64,000 nt of DNA from Leptolinea sp. UBA5366. Its GTDB lineage: Bacteria > Chloroflexota > Anaerolineae > Anaerolineales > Anaerolineaceae. Below are positions 53,565-62,678 of this stretch, in pieces. The stretch spans positions 8,017 to 72,016 of the forward strand of contig DHPK01000010.1 in assembly GCA_002407845.1 (NCBI GenBank), read 5' to 3'. The notes below the pieces were generated by a model. The model was not told the origin of the DNA. It did no database searches and saw only the letters and a program-made list of their open reading frames with translations. Positions within the stretch are counted from its first letter, which is position 1. Every line of letters begins with the position of its first letter. The position numbers and the translations under genes were made by a program.

Positions 53565-56281
53565 GGAATCCCCAAGGTCTTGTCAAACAGACCGATGAAT
53601 TGGATGAGCGGCTCGATGTTCAGCAAATAGCCAAGGCTTTCGCTGACTAAATAAGTTCCGGTAATGACCAGGACTGACATAATCAAGACTGCAGGCAGGA
53701 TCAGCAGCGTTTTTCTGCCCTGAATATTCGTGATGCCGTAAATCGCCATGGAGACTGAGATAAGCCTGAAAAGGCTGATGATCAGGAACCAGAAATCTCT
53801 ATAACCGGCAAAAAGCGCGCCGAGCCAGATAAAATCAAAAACCGTAGTGAACATCAGACAGCGGATAAAGACATCCCACTTCACCGCTTTACGGAGCGCT
53901 GAAATCGCGCCATAGCTAGCAGTCGCAATGATCGCCCAGGTGATCAGCCAGATAAATGCGCCGGACATCAACCCGTCGTGACTTTTCACTAATAGTCCAG
54001 CCGTGAGCATCGTCACGAACAGGGAAAAGGCCGAAAGCAGCAGCGCCGGTCCATTCAGTGTCGGATCCAGACTGATTTTTCGATAGACAGACGATTGAAA
54101 CAAGATAACGTCCCGTGCCAGTGGTGTCCAATGCTTTGTATCTTTGATTCCTTTCAGAAGATTTTTCCAGGACCATTCTTCTGTCCTGTTTTCTTCGCTT
54201 TGAACCAGCACTTCTTTTTCTGAGACGACCTCGCGCCGCGCTTTCAGAACTTCATAAACTTCATTCGAATTGATAATATCAGCTGGAATCTCAATGCTAG
54301 CTGGATGGAAGATGAAAGCTTCATTTTGATCTCCTCCCATTCCGCCGTGCGACCCAATCAGCTCTTCGAAGGCGGCAACGGTTCCGTCGGGGTAAAGGGT
54401 CGAAAACAGCACGACGTCTCCCCCGTCTGGAAAGCTTGAAAGATAAGAAAGCTGAGCCGCCCGAACATCTGCGGCAGTGTAATTCAGCAGCGGGTCGAAC
54501 CCCTTAATTTCATTCGTTATCAGGTTACGCGAGCCGTTTTTCCCGATTGCCCACGGCTGCCCGTCTTTTTCCAAGATCATGACACCGATGCCGGGGTGCC
54601 GGATAATTCGATCGCAAAGCGTAGGGTAATGGCTTTCAATCGATTCGTAATTGACTTTTTCTTCAGCAAAAGTGAAATAAACGTTTGCAAGATTGCCGCT
54701 GACCAACACCCAAATATCGTTGACGGCTGGCTTTGTGGATACCAGCGCCTCGTCCGAATCGCTTTCAATCACGGTTTCGAGTTTTGTAATTGTTTTCTTT
54801 GAGAGCGGCATCTGCTGCGTTTGTTCCTGCCCGCTCAGCGTCGTCAGCGCAGCCGAAAGGCTGGACTCGTTGTCAGAATGGCTGCCGATCCCGATCACCT
54901 GTGAGGATGTGCCGAAATTTGCGCTCAGCTGGGCAGCTTCGTTGATGAAATCTCCGAGACTGACGCCGTAACGCTGTTTGAATGTTTTACCGAATGACTG
55001 CCCGTGGTCGGACAGAATGAACATCTCGTATTGACGCTCAGTCGATTCATCAATTGTGTGATGGATTTTCCGGATGGAACGATCAATCCCGACCAGTGCG
55101 TGCAAGGCTTCAAAACTGTCTGGCCCGGAGTGATGTGCGATTTCGTCATAGCCATAAAACGTTGTGTAGGTCGCAGGTCCGCCGCGCGCGATTTCGTTCA
55201 TTGTCAAGGTCGTTGAGATGTCACGCAGCAGCACATTGGTTGCTCCGCGCAGCAATGGATAGAAATGACGCAGCCGTTTCAACCGCGGCTCCTTTCGACG
55301 AATAACCGCCCAGCCGTATTGGATCATTTCGACCACGGCATCAACCAGCGTGTTGATGATTGACTTGGTCAGCAAATAAGGGTTGAGAGAGAAGAAATAT
55401 AAACTGAGGTTGCGCCGATTTTTATCATCCGGGTTTTTTGGCTGGATCGAGCTGACAGTGAAAAGCGAGACCGATGCGTTTCCTGACATCAGATTGTTGA
55501 TGCTCATTCCGCCCTGATCCAGCAGTCCGCCTGTCTGATCTGACAGAATCCGTTGTTCCATGTAATCAGCGTCCTGAAAACTCCCCGAAGAGATCATCCT
55601 GCGGTTTTTCTTGTCAAACCAGCGATAAGCACAGATATTAAAATTATTCCCGTACATGATGCCTGCTTGACAAGAGGAAGTCTGAGAGGGAATTCCGCAA
55701 TCCACGCGCGTGATTGCATATTTACCAGAATCAAGCAGCTCTTTTAGGAAGGACATTTGCCTGCGATTAACTGAATTTTTGAAACGCGAATAGGAAAGTC
55801 CGTCAATTTCAAGCACGACAATGCCTGTGTTTTCCGGATTTTCCAAGTCCGATCGGCGCCGGATTTGCTTGCTCAGAATGTCGTGATAAAGCAAGTCGTC
55901 GTCTATTGGGATTAAAATTGAAATGAAGATATTGACCAGCGCAATAATGAAAGAAGCATAGAATGCTTCAATAAAAGTCGCAACGCGGAAGAGGTTTGAA
56001 AATCTTTGAACCAGAAGCAGAACGAGGGCGTTGACGATCAGCGAGAATAAGCCAAAAGTAACCCCATTGATTGGAATTGTGAGCAGCAGAATAATCGGGC
56101 GGATCAGCAGGTTCATGAGGGTAAACACAAAGCCGATCGCCATGACGGTCACCATCATCGGCATATGCGGATTGGGAGTAATTGTGATGCCGGGCAGGAT
56201 CAGCGTGCACAGCAGGAGACACAGGGCATTAAAAACCCAAAGCCAGAGGAACCGAAAGAAAATTACAAAGATATTTCTCAT
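53561..56281 (-). CDS. Holin-like/alkaline phosphatase superfamily membrane protein
   Basis: This 906-aa protein has an N-terminal about 120-residue part with four membrane helices resembling Phage_holin_4_2 family proteins, a large catalytic domain of the alkaline phosphatase/phosphodiesterase superfamily (GIVVLEIDGLSYSRF as the metal-binding start, with TYTTFYGYDEIAHHSG and FILSDHGQSFG as the later metal ligands) and a C-terminal set of about five helices. It probably hydrolyses or transfers a phosphodiester in the envelope. No Shine-Dalgarno precedes the ATG. It leads the FkbH-ACP operon. Confidence 0.85.
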   Translation of the reverse strand: MRNIFVIFFRFLWLWVFNALCLLLCTLILPGITITPNPHMPMMVTVMAIGFVFTLMNLLIRPIILLLTIPINGVTFGLFSLIVNALVLLLVQRFSNLFRVATFIEAFYASFIIALVNIFISILIPIDDDLLYHDILSKQIRRRSDLENPENTGIVVLEIDGLSYSRFKNSVNRRQMSFLKELLDSGKYAITRVDCGIPSQTSSCQAGIMYGNNFNICAYRWFDKKNRRMISSGSFQDADYMEQRILSDQTGGLLDQGGMSINNLMSGNASVSLFTVSSIQPKNPDDKNRRNLSLYFFSLNPYLLTKSIINTLVDAVVEMIQYGWAVIRRKEPRLKRLRHFYPLLRGATNVLLRDISTTLTMNEIARGGPATYTTFYGYDEIAHHSGPDSFEALHALVGIDRSIRKIHHTIDESTERQYEMFILSDHGQSFGKTFKQRYGVSLGDFINEAAQLSANFGTSSQVIGIGSHSDNESSLSAALTTLSGQEQTQQMPLSKKTITKLETVIESDSDEALVSTKPAVNDIWVLVSGNLANVYFTFAEEKVNYESIESHYPTLCDRIIRHPGIGVMILEKDGQPWAIGKNGSRNLITNEIKGFDPLLNYTAADVRAAQLSYLSSFPDGGDVVLFSTLYPDGTVAAFEELIGSHGGMGGDQNEAFIFHPASIEIPADIINSNEVYEVLKARREVVSEKEVLVQSEENRTEEWSWKNLLKGIKDTKHWTPLARDVILFQSSVYRKISLDPTLNGPALLLSAFSLFVTMLTAGLLVKSHDGLMSGAFIWLITWAIIATASYGAISALRKAVKWDVFIRCLMFTTVFDFIWLGALFAGYRDFWFLIISLFRLISVSMAIYGITNIQGRKTLLILPAVLIMSVLVITGTYLVSESLGYLLNIEPLIQFIGLFDKTLGIP

Positions 56282-56368
56282 AAGTTTTAATCAGCAAATC
56301 AAACTGCTGTCAATAATTATAATGGACAGGGTTTCAGGATTGTTCGTTAAGGTTGGAGCGGGTGAGAT

Positions 56369-56884
56369 TTAGGGCGTGCGCATCGATCCGCGGTGATGGA
56401 GCATATTAAAAAGCGGTTCGATAAAGAAATAGTCAATGAATTCTCCGTTGCTTACCATCTTGAGGACTTCCGCTTTGTCAGCCCATCTGACAGCTTCGAC
56501 TTCCTCTGGCTGCAGTGTTAGCTGATTCAGCTCAACTTCGCGCTCGATCAGGTAATAGTCATCGAAACCCGCTTCAAAATGCATCGTGAAATAGGGTCTT
56601 TCATTGGAAAGATCGATTTTCAACCCCAATTCCTCAAGTGTCTCCCGCTCAGCAGCTGCAGCGCTGTCTTCCCCAGCTTGCGCTCTGCCGGCGGCGGAAA
56701 CGTCCCAAAGGTTTGGCCAGCGTTTCTTCCATGGCTGTCTCTTTTGGATCAGCAGCTGTCCCTGAGCGTTAAAAATGCAGACGTGGACGACCAGATAAAA
56801 CTGCCCCGGTTCAAATTTATCCTGGCTGGAGTGCTTTTCACCGGTTTTTCTTCCAAAACGATTATATACGTCCCAAATTTCCAT
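56369..56884 (-). CDS. NUDIX hydrolase (IPP isomerase-like group)
   Basis: This 171-aa protein has a perfect NUDIX box (GRAQAGEDSAAAAERETLEE then LGL, about residues 66-88). The N-terminal WDVYNRFGRKTGE and KKRWPNLWDVSAAG are like the YfcD/Idi group. The substrate may be a nucleoside diphosphate derivative; it is not settled. It follows the ABC-2 permease gene by 3 bp and lies upstream of the holin/phosphodiesterase gene. Confidence 0.94.
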   Translation of the reverse strand: MEIWDVYNRFGRKTGEKHSSQDKFEPGQFYLVVHVCIFNAQGQLLIQKRQPWKKRWPNLWDVSAAGRAQAGEDSAAAAERETLEELGLKIDLSNERPYFTMHFEAGFDDYYLIEREVELNQLTLQPEEVEAVRWADKAEVLKMVSNGEFIDYFFIEPLFNMLHHRGSMRTP

Positions 56885-56887
56885 AAA

Positions 56888-57697
56888 TCAGATGATCAGA
56901 TCCTTTTTCTGATAATAGATCAACGCGCCTAGGATTGACAGCACGATGACTGCCAGTCCGACGGTGGTTTGAAGCCGGTCAGGACCGATTACCAGTCCGC
57001 CGGAGTCTTTAACCCAGTCGATAGGTGACAGAATGACCAGCGCTTTGAGGTCTTTGACGAGGGCGGATAAAATTCCCATAAAGAAGGAACCGAAAACCAG
57101 CCCCATCGCGAAGGAAGCGGTTTGGCGGCTGGACTTTAACAGTGCTGAAAGCAGCAGTCCGATCATCATGAAAATCACACCGACAAAGAATGAACCAAGA
57201 TAAAAGTTCAGAATTTGACGGAATGAACTGCCGACTATTTCTTCAGCAAAAATCAGATAACTGGCAAGCGTGACCGCGATCAGCCAGCCGATTAGGATCA
57301 TAAAACTGAGCAGGTTAGCAGCAATTTTTTGCAGCACAATTTGTTTTCTGGAAACTGGTTTGGCGTAAAGGTATTCGATTGTCCCTTCTGTTTCTTCCTG
57401 AATCAGCGTGTTCAGCCCTCTGATGGCGCAGAAAACTCCCAGCGACATGGTGAAATATTGCATAATGTAACCGAAATAAACGTTGATTTTAGAAAAGTCA
57501 GGGATCGTCTCCAAACCAAAGATTGCCAGCACAGCCGGCGACATCGATTCGAGTTTTGCGTTTGCCAGCTGCTGCATGGCATCCGATTTCATGCTGGGGA
57601 AAAATGCCAGCATCATGAACAGAATTACTGCCAGCATTACTGCCCATGCCAAAGTGTTTTTCCAGGTGTTGCGAATTTCAAGCTTGAATATTTCCAT
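56888..57697 (-). CDS. ABC-2 type transporter permease
   Basis: This 269-aa protein has six membrane helices and the ABC-2 pattern, including LNTLIQEETEGTIEYLYAKPVSRKQI (in pieces, about 95-120), which is typical for drug or lipid-type exporters. It overlaps the ATPase gene by 20 bp. The substrate is unknown. Confidence 0.9.
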   Translation of the reverse strand: MEIFKLEIRNTWKNTLAWAVMLAVILFMMLAFFPSMKSDAMQQLANAKLESMSPAVLAIFGLETIPDFSKINVYFGYIMQYFTMSLGVFCAIRGLNTLIQEETEGTIEYLYAKPVSRKQIVLQKIAANLLSFMILIGWLIAVTLASYLIFAEEIVGSSFRQILNFYLGSFFVGVIFMMIGLLLSALLKSSRQTASFAMGLVFGSFFMGILSALVKDLKALVILSPIDWVKDSGGLVIGPDRLQTTVGLAVIVLSILGALIYYQKKDLII

Positions 57698-58574
57698 TAG
57701 TTCCGGCTTCCTGATACATTTCCATGAATTGATCCTCGAGCGATCTTTCCTGAACAGAAAAATCCAGAAGGTCGGCGCCCGCCAACAGCGCTGTCAGTTG
57801 GTTTATTTCGCCATCAAATAAAAAGGAGATTTCTTTTTCATTTTGACTGAGCATTTTAATCGGAAAATCTGGCTGAAAGCTGATTGGCGAAGCAGGCTTG
57901 ATGCGAACGATCTTTTGATGCCTGAGCTCCATTTTGAGGTCAATAACATGCGTGATCACGCCTTCCTTGATGAAGGCAGCCTGATCGCAATATTCCTGAA
58001 TCTCAGTCAGGTTATGGCTGGAAAGAAAGATGCTGCACCCATGGTCAGACCGGCGTTTCAGTTCTTCAAACAGCCGTTTCTGCATGACCGGGTCGAGCCC
58101 ATTGGTTGGTTCATCCAACAAGATCACTTCCGGGTCTGGGATCAGTGCGGAGATGATCGCGGTCTTCTTTTTATTCCCAAGGGATAACTCTCTGATTTTT
58201 TTATTTGGATCTACGTCGAAGAAACGGGTTAGACGGGATATTTCCTCTGTCCGGTTCAGACCGTAAAAATGAGAGGTCGCGCTGAAGATTTCTGCAGAGG
58301 TCATGTCATGGTAGAGACGCACGTCGCTCGGAACATAAGCCGTGAACTTTTTGATCTCTTTGCTTTGGGAAACGATGTCTTTGCCCATGATGAAGCCGGT
58401 GCCGGCGGTTGGGAAGACAAAATTCAGCAGGATTTTAATTGTGGTTGACTTGCCGGCGCCATTTGGCCCGACAAAACCATAAATTTCACCCTGGTCAACG
58501 GATAGCGTGACGTCTTCAATCCCGCGGTGTTTGTTGTAATATTTTTTTAATCCATTAACTTCAATTGCTTTCAT
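57678..58574 (-). CDS. ABC transporter ATP-binding protein
   Basis: This 298-aa ATPase has Walker A GPNGAGKSTTIKIL (about 35), signature ELSLGNKKKTAI (an LSLG variant of LSGG), Walker B VILLDEPTNGLDP and H-loop LSSHNLTEI. The C-terminal about 90 residues form an accessory domain. It pairs with the ABC-2 permease in the next gene. It sits directly after pyrH, where frr is more commonly found. Confidence 0.94.
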   Translation of the reverse strand: MKAIEVNGLKKYYNKHRGIEDVTLSVDQGEIYGFVGPNGAGKSTTIKILLNFVFPTAGTGFIMGKDIVSQSKEIKKFTAYVPSDVRLYHDMTSAEIFSATSHFYGLNRTEEISRLTRFFDVDPNKKIRELSLGNKKKTAIISALIPDPEVILLDEPTNGLDPVMQKRLFEELKRRSDHGCSIFLSSHNLTEIQEYCDQAAFIKEGVITHVIDLKMELRHQKIVRIKPASPISFQPDFPIKMLSQNEKEISFLFDGEINQLTALLAGADLLDFSVQERSLEDQFMEMYQEAGTNGNIQA

Positions 58575-58612
58575 ACTTTAGCGGATTCCTGATGAAACAG
58601 AATGTAAATAGT

Positions 58613-59329
58613 TTATGGGATGACCAGCGTTCCGGTGGGTTCGCCGCGCAGTGCTTTTTGGAGCGAGCCTTCCTCCCACAGATTCAGAACCATCAGCGGC
58701 ATTTTATTCGCCATGCAAAGCGAGATTGCCGTCGCGTCCATCACTTCCAATTGTTGGGACAGCACATCGATATACCGGATTTCGTGATATTTTATTGCAT
58801 CCGGATTGCCATGCGGATCACAGTTATAAATGCCGTCAACCTTGGTTGCTTTAATCAGCAGGTCTGCGTTGATTTCAACCGCCCGCAGCGCGGCTGCCGT
58901 GTCGGTCGTGAAATAAGGGTTGCCGGTTCCGCCCGCAAAAATAACCACCCGTTTTTTCTCAATATGGCGGATGGCGCGTCTGCGAATATATGGCTCCGCA
59001 ACGGACTGCATCTGGATCGCGGTCTGGACTCTGGTTGTGACGCCAACCTGTTCCAGCGCATCCATCAGCACCAGCGAGTTCATGACCGTGGCGAGCATCC
59101 CCATGTAATCAGCCGTAGCCTGATCCATGCCGACCTGGATCCCGATTTTTCCGCGCCAAATGTTGCCGCCGCCGATAACGATGGCGAGGTCTGCGCCCAG
59201 TTCGACCACTTCTTTGACCTGTTTAGCAATCATGTTGGCAGCCACCGGGTCGATCCCAGTTTCCCCTTTTGGCGCCAGCGCTTCACCGCTGAGCTTTAGT
59301 AAAACACGCTGATATTTTAAAGTCGACAT
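58613..59329 (-). CDS. pyrH: Uridylate kinase
   Basis: This 238-aa hexameric kinase phosphorylates UMP to UDP. It has [23 protein letters not shown] near 56, [27 protein letters not shown] in pieces and [11 protein letters not shown]. The ATG at 59329 follows AAGGGA; a frame start at 59350 is less likely. It lies about 260 bp beyond tsf with a terminator between, so it may have its own promoter. Confidence 0.97.
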   Translation of the reverse strand: MSTLKYQRVLLKLSGEALAPKGETGIDPVAANMIAKQVKEVVELGADLAIVIGGGNIWRGKIGIQVGMDQATADYMGMLATVMNSLVLMDALEQVGVTTRVQTAIQMQSVAEPYIRRRAIRHIEKKRVVIFAGGTGNPYFTTDTAAALRAVEINADLLIKATKVDGIYNCDPHGNPDAIKYHEIRYIDVLSQQLEVMDATAISLCMANKMPLMVLNLWEEGSLQKALRGEPTGTLVIP

Positions 59330-59530
59330 GTGGAGTCCCTTTCGTGTCATTAGCAGGTTAGTTTTAATCTGCAGCTAATTATAAGAGATATTAATCAGCG
59401 CGCGATTTTTTGTACAGAGGTCTGTCATCCCGCCGGATTTTCTGCTCCCTTCCTAACTCTACAGCAATTTGGATTCCAGAGAGATGGCAAGCGAACTGCG
59501 GATTCCCTTCTGAACTCGATTGGAGGGAAA

Positions 59531-59561
59531 AGAAAAAGGCTGTCCAATTTGTGGACAGCCT
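59531..59561 (-). terminator. Terminator of the rpsB-tsf operon
   Basis: AGGCTGTCC and GGACAGCCT pair over 9 bp with a 7-nt loop, and on the minus strand the hairpin is followed by TTTTTCTTTT. It lies about 30 bp after the tsf stop codon. Confidence 0.88.
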
Positions 59562-59587
59562 CATTTGTAATTGCTCTAATTAGAAGA

Positions 59588-60208
59588 TTATTCTTCTTCT
59601 GATTCTTCGGTGGATTCACCCAGTGCGTAGCGAGCGAATCGGCGAACGATGACGTTCTCGCCCATTGAAGCGATATTCTGGTTGATAAGGTCTTTCACAG
59701 TGATCGATTCGTCGCGGATGTATGCCTGATTCAGCAGCACAAATTCATCTTTGAATTTCTTTACGGAACCTTCGACGATCTTCGGGATGATCATGTCTTT
59801 CTTGCCCTCTTCGCGAGCTTTTGTCTCGGCGATTTTGGCTTCATGATCCAGCACACTCTGCGGAATATCTTCTTCGCTGATGTACATCGGGGAAGCGGCA
59901 GCGATTTGCAGCGCCAGTTCATGTGCCAAGGTTCGGAATGATTCCGAGCGGCCGACAAAATCAGTTTCGCAGTTCAGTTCAAGCATAACGCCAACCCGTC
60001 CGCCGCCATGGGTATAAACTTCGATGACGCCTTCAGAAGCAGCGCGGCTCGAACGTTTTAATGCGGTTGCCAATCCTTTTTCGCGCAGAAAATCCATCGC
60101 TGCGTTCAGATCGCCATTCGCGTTCTCAAGTGCTTTGCGGCATTCAAGAATGCCGGCACCCGTGCTGTCGCGCAATTGTTTGATAAGTTCAGTGCTGATC
60201 TTTGTCAT
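59588..60208 (-). CDS. tsf: Elongation factor Ts
   Basis: This 206-aa protein is the nucleotide exchange factor for EF-Tu. It has the UBA-like start (LRDSTGAGILECRKALE), the core motif LNCETDFVGRSESF and the DLINQNIASMGENVIVRRFARY end. The short form, without the extra subdomain of enterobacterial Tsf, is typical of many phyla. It follows rpsB by 6 bp and ends in an acidic tail (ESTEESEEE). Confidence 0.97.
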   Translation of the reverse strand: MTKISTELIKQLRDSTGAGILECRKALENANGDLNAAMDFLREKGLATALKRSSRAASEGVIEVYTHGGGRVGVMLELNCETDFVGRSESFRTLAHELALQIAAASPMYISEEDIPQSVLDHEAKIAETKAREEGKKDMIIPKIVEGSVKKFKDEFVLLNQAYIRDESITVKDLINQNIASMGENVIVRRFARYALGESTEESEEE

Positions 60209-60214
60209 TTTAGA

Positions 60215-61207
60215 TTAATCCTCATTCGCTTCTTCAACTTCAGCCTTTGCCTTCGGCTTGGCTTTCGATTTGGTCGCTTTTTTCTCTACTTTTTCTTCTT
60301 CTGCTTCAACTTCCGGCTCTGAAACTTTCTCAGTCTCTTCAGCTTCTTCTTTTTCTTCCTCTACAGCGGCAGCTTTCATGTTGCCGATTTTTGCCAGAGT
60401 TGCTGCACCGAACAGGTCTTCATCGTCCATCTCACTGGTGTCAACACTGCTCAGATGTTTCGAATTGTCAAACTTCACGGTCTCTGATGAGAACATTGCA
60501 TCGCCGAAATCGCCGTCTTCGCGCAGTGCGCGGCCTTCGATGACTGCATCAGCGATTTTGCTGACGACCAGCTTGATCGCGCGGATTGCGTCGTCATTTG
60601 ACGGAATAACATAATCGACGTCTGACGGATTGCAGTTGGTATCAACCATCGCAATGACCGGAATGTTCTTCAGGTTGGCTTCGTGGATCGCGGTTGCTTC
60701 GCGCATGACATCGATCACGAAAACGAGGGCGGGCAGCGTCTTGACGTGACGCAGACCGCTCAGCCGCAGCTGCAGACGGGCGATGTTCCGTTCGATCATC
60801 AAGCCTTCTTTTTTGGTCAGCTTTAAGATTTCACCGGTTTCCTTCATTTTCTCGAGTTTTTCGAGTTCGAGGATGCGCTGATAGATCGTTGACCAGTTGG
60901 TCAGCGTTCCGCCCAGCCAGCGTTCAGTGACGTAAGGCATGTCACAACGAATTGCTTCTTCGCGGATGGTTTCCTGTGCCTGGCGTTTTGTGCCGATAAA
61001 CAGGATATTTTCCCCAGCCTGGACGGTGTCGCGCACCAGCGCGTAAACGGTGTTCAGGCTTTTCGCAGTCTGCTGCAGGTCGATAATATGAATCCCATTG
61101 CGTTCTGTGAAAATGTAGGGTCTCATGGCGGGATGCCATTTGTTTGTGCGATGTCCGAAATGAACGCCGCTTTCCAATAATGCTTTCATGGAAATAACAC
61201 TGCTCAT
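60215..61207 (-). CDS. rpsB: 30S ribosomal protein S2 with acidic/lysine-rich C-terminal extension
   Basis: This 330-aa protein has the full S2 core (MKALLESGVHFGHRTNKWHP, NGIHIIDLQQT, RWLGGTLTNW, VIAMVDTNCNPSDVDYVIPSNDDA in pieces) in the first about 250 residues. An additional about 75 residues of Glu, Lys and Ala follow, ending KAEVEEANED. The core is normal; the tail is unusual. The ATG at 61207 with AGGAGC upstream is the family start; a longer frame is rejected. It is transcribed with tsf. Confidence 0.97.
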   Translation of the reverse strand: MSSVISMKALLESGVHFGHRTNKWHPAMRPYIFTERNGIHIIDLQQTAKSLNTVYALVRDTVQAGENILFIGTKRQAQETIREEAIRCDMPYVTERWLGGTLTNWSTIYQRILELEKLEKMKETGEILKLTKKEGLMIERNIARLQLRLSGLRHVKTLPALVFVIDVMREATAIHEANLKNIPVIAMVDTNCNPSDVDYVIPSNDDAIRAIKLVVSKIADAVIEGRALREDGDFGDAMFSSETVKFDNSKHLSSVDTSEMDDEDLFGAATLAKIGNMKAAAVEEEKEEAEETEKVSEPEVEAEEEKVEKKATKSKAKPKAKAEVEEANED

Positions 61208-61250
61208 AATACTTGCTCCTTTGCGTTTTTGCCTCTGTTTCTGTCTTGTC

Positions 61251-61286
61251 TCCGGTTCACAGCGATTTACGCTGCACGCAACCGGA
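61251..61286 (-). promoter_or_regulatory. Structured leader hairpin upstream of rpsB
   Basis: TCCGGTT (61251-61257) and AACCGGA (61280-61286) pair, and CAGCG/CGCTG (61260-61264 and 61270-61274) pair inside. The hairpin lies about 44 bp before the rpsB start. It may be an autoregulatory S2-binding element, but no known family could be confirmed. Confidence 0.4.
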
Positions 61287-61395
61287 AGATCGAGAAACAT
61301 GTGTTTTTACAGCCGAATAAGTTTACCATAGATTCAACAAGTTATCGCCGAAATGTGCAGGGTATGAACAAAAAATATCCTCTGGGGCATCCAAT

Positions 61396-61439
61396 GAAAA
61401 AAAATCCGGAGTGTTGCGAAAAAGAAGTCTCTCCGGATT
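61396..61439 (-). terminator. Terminator of the NBR1-Ig lipoprotein gene
   Basis: AATCCGGAG (61403-61411) and CTCCGGATT (61431-61439) form a 9-bp stem with a 19-nt loop. On the minus strand TTTTTTTT follows. It lies about 67 bp past the stop. Confidence 0.75.
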
Positions 61440-61505
61440 GGTCGTGATATGAAATCTATGACTGGTTATTTGCAAAAACAAGTCTGAATGACCGTAAAAA
61501 ACTTA

Positions 61506-62678
61506 TTAATAATTGATCCACAGGTCACAGTAAGACTCGTTGTTTTTGACAACACCCCATTTTGACTGGAACTGGTATTTTCCTTTGTCGGAGTCGTACC
61601 CCTCGATCTTGATTGTTGTGGCTGACCCTGAAGGAACGTTTCCTGGAAGATCAAGCCGTGTCGGGAAATAATAGTCATCAAAAAGATGATTGTCTCCAGA
61701 AAGATAGGCGATGTCAAAGTTATTCTTGTCCCACATTTCGGAGCCGGTATTTTTAATAATGAAGACTGCGGTGAACCTGCCATCTACTGACCAGTCGATA
61801 TAGAAATCCTGTTCAACGCAGCCCTTCTTTGGTAGAGATGGCTGTGCTGTTTGCGGAGGCGGCGGGGGAGGAGGATTGTCAATGCTGGCTTCAACCTTGA
61901 TGTCAACCCAGACTGCGTCATGACCGGTTTGCCCCATGCCGAAGAGGTTGCCGGAGGCATTCCGCATGCGCCAATATCCCCGATATTTTCCGCTTGTGGT
62001 TGGCGCCCGCATGTTGATCGCGATATCAATCGTTTCGCCTGGATAAACGTACTTCGCCAATGGAATTGCAGCTGGAGCGCCCATCTGGTCTCCGGTAATA
62101 AAGACGAACTGGTACGCAGTAGTCCAGAAGCAGGATCCAACGTTCTTCAACCGCCATATTTTTTGGAAATTACTTCCGGGACTGATGACCGAGCCGTCGG
62201 GTGTTGTGATGTCGCTTACAAAACTCAACTTATCGCAGGGCGCGATGATTACGGTCGGGATGATCGGGATCGGAACCAGTGTCGGCGGCGGCGGAGAGGT
62301 TGGAGGAACGGCTTTAGCCAGAGCTGTCCGGGTGACTTCGAATGATTTCTCGAGCGCGGTGATTGTGCCGGCTACTTGGGTCTCCATAATTGTTTTTGCA
62401 TCCGGCGTTTTCGTTGCCGTAGGTTTCATCGCTTCAAGCGTTTGATAAACATAAGTTTCAATTTGATTGTGATCCAAAGTAGGAGAGGGCGAAATCACTG
62501 CGTCGATGGATTTTTGTATGGCAGTCGCTAACTGATCCGCACCGCTCGTAGTTGCTGTCGGCGTCGATTTCTGACCTTCACTTGAGAAGAAAATCTTCGC
62601 TAAAGACCCGACTGAACTCTCGTCACATGCGGTTGTGAAAAACAGTGCGACAAGGAGGAGAAGAAGTACCTTTTTCAT
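61506..62678 (-). CDS. Lipoprotein with NBR1-type Ig-like domain
   Basis: This 390-aa protein begins with a lipoprotein signal (FFTTAC near 18). After a Ser/Thr/Pro-rich linker there is an NBR1-Ig-like domain (about 150-260: GSNFQKIWRLKNVGSCFW, YPGETIDIAINMRAP, YRGYWRMRNASG) and a second Ig-like C-terminal domain (about 285-390). NBR1-type domains occur in many Chloroflexota surface proteins; the ligand is unknown. An upstream TATAAT is on the minus strand at 62729-62734. RBS is GGAGG. Confidence 0.88.
   Translation of the reverse strand: MKKVLLLLLVALFFTTACDESSVGSLAKIFFSSEGQKSTPTATTSGADQLATAIQKSIDAVISPSPTLDHNQIETYVYQTLEAMKPTATKTPDAKTIMETQVAGTITALEKSFEVTRTALAKAVPPTSPPPPTLVPIPIIPTVIIAPCDKLSFVSDITTPDGSVISPGSNFQKIWRLKNVGSCFWTTAYQFVFITGDQMGAPAAIPLAKYVYPGETIDIAINMRAPTTSGKYRGYWRMRNASGNLFGMGQTGHDAVWVDIKVEASIDNPPPPPPPQTAQPSLPKKGCVEQDFYIDWSVDGRFTAVFIIKNTGSEMWDKNNFDIAYLSGDNHLFDDYYFPTRLDLPGNVPSGSATTIKIEGYDSDKGKYQFQSKWGVVKNNESYCDLWINY

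Noticed and set aside
58565..59299. Plus-strand open frame of 244 codons
   Set aside because: It is antisense to pyrH; amino-acid content is high in Cys, His and Phe without domains.
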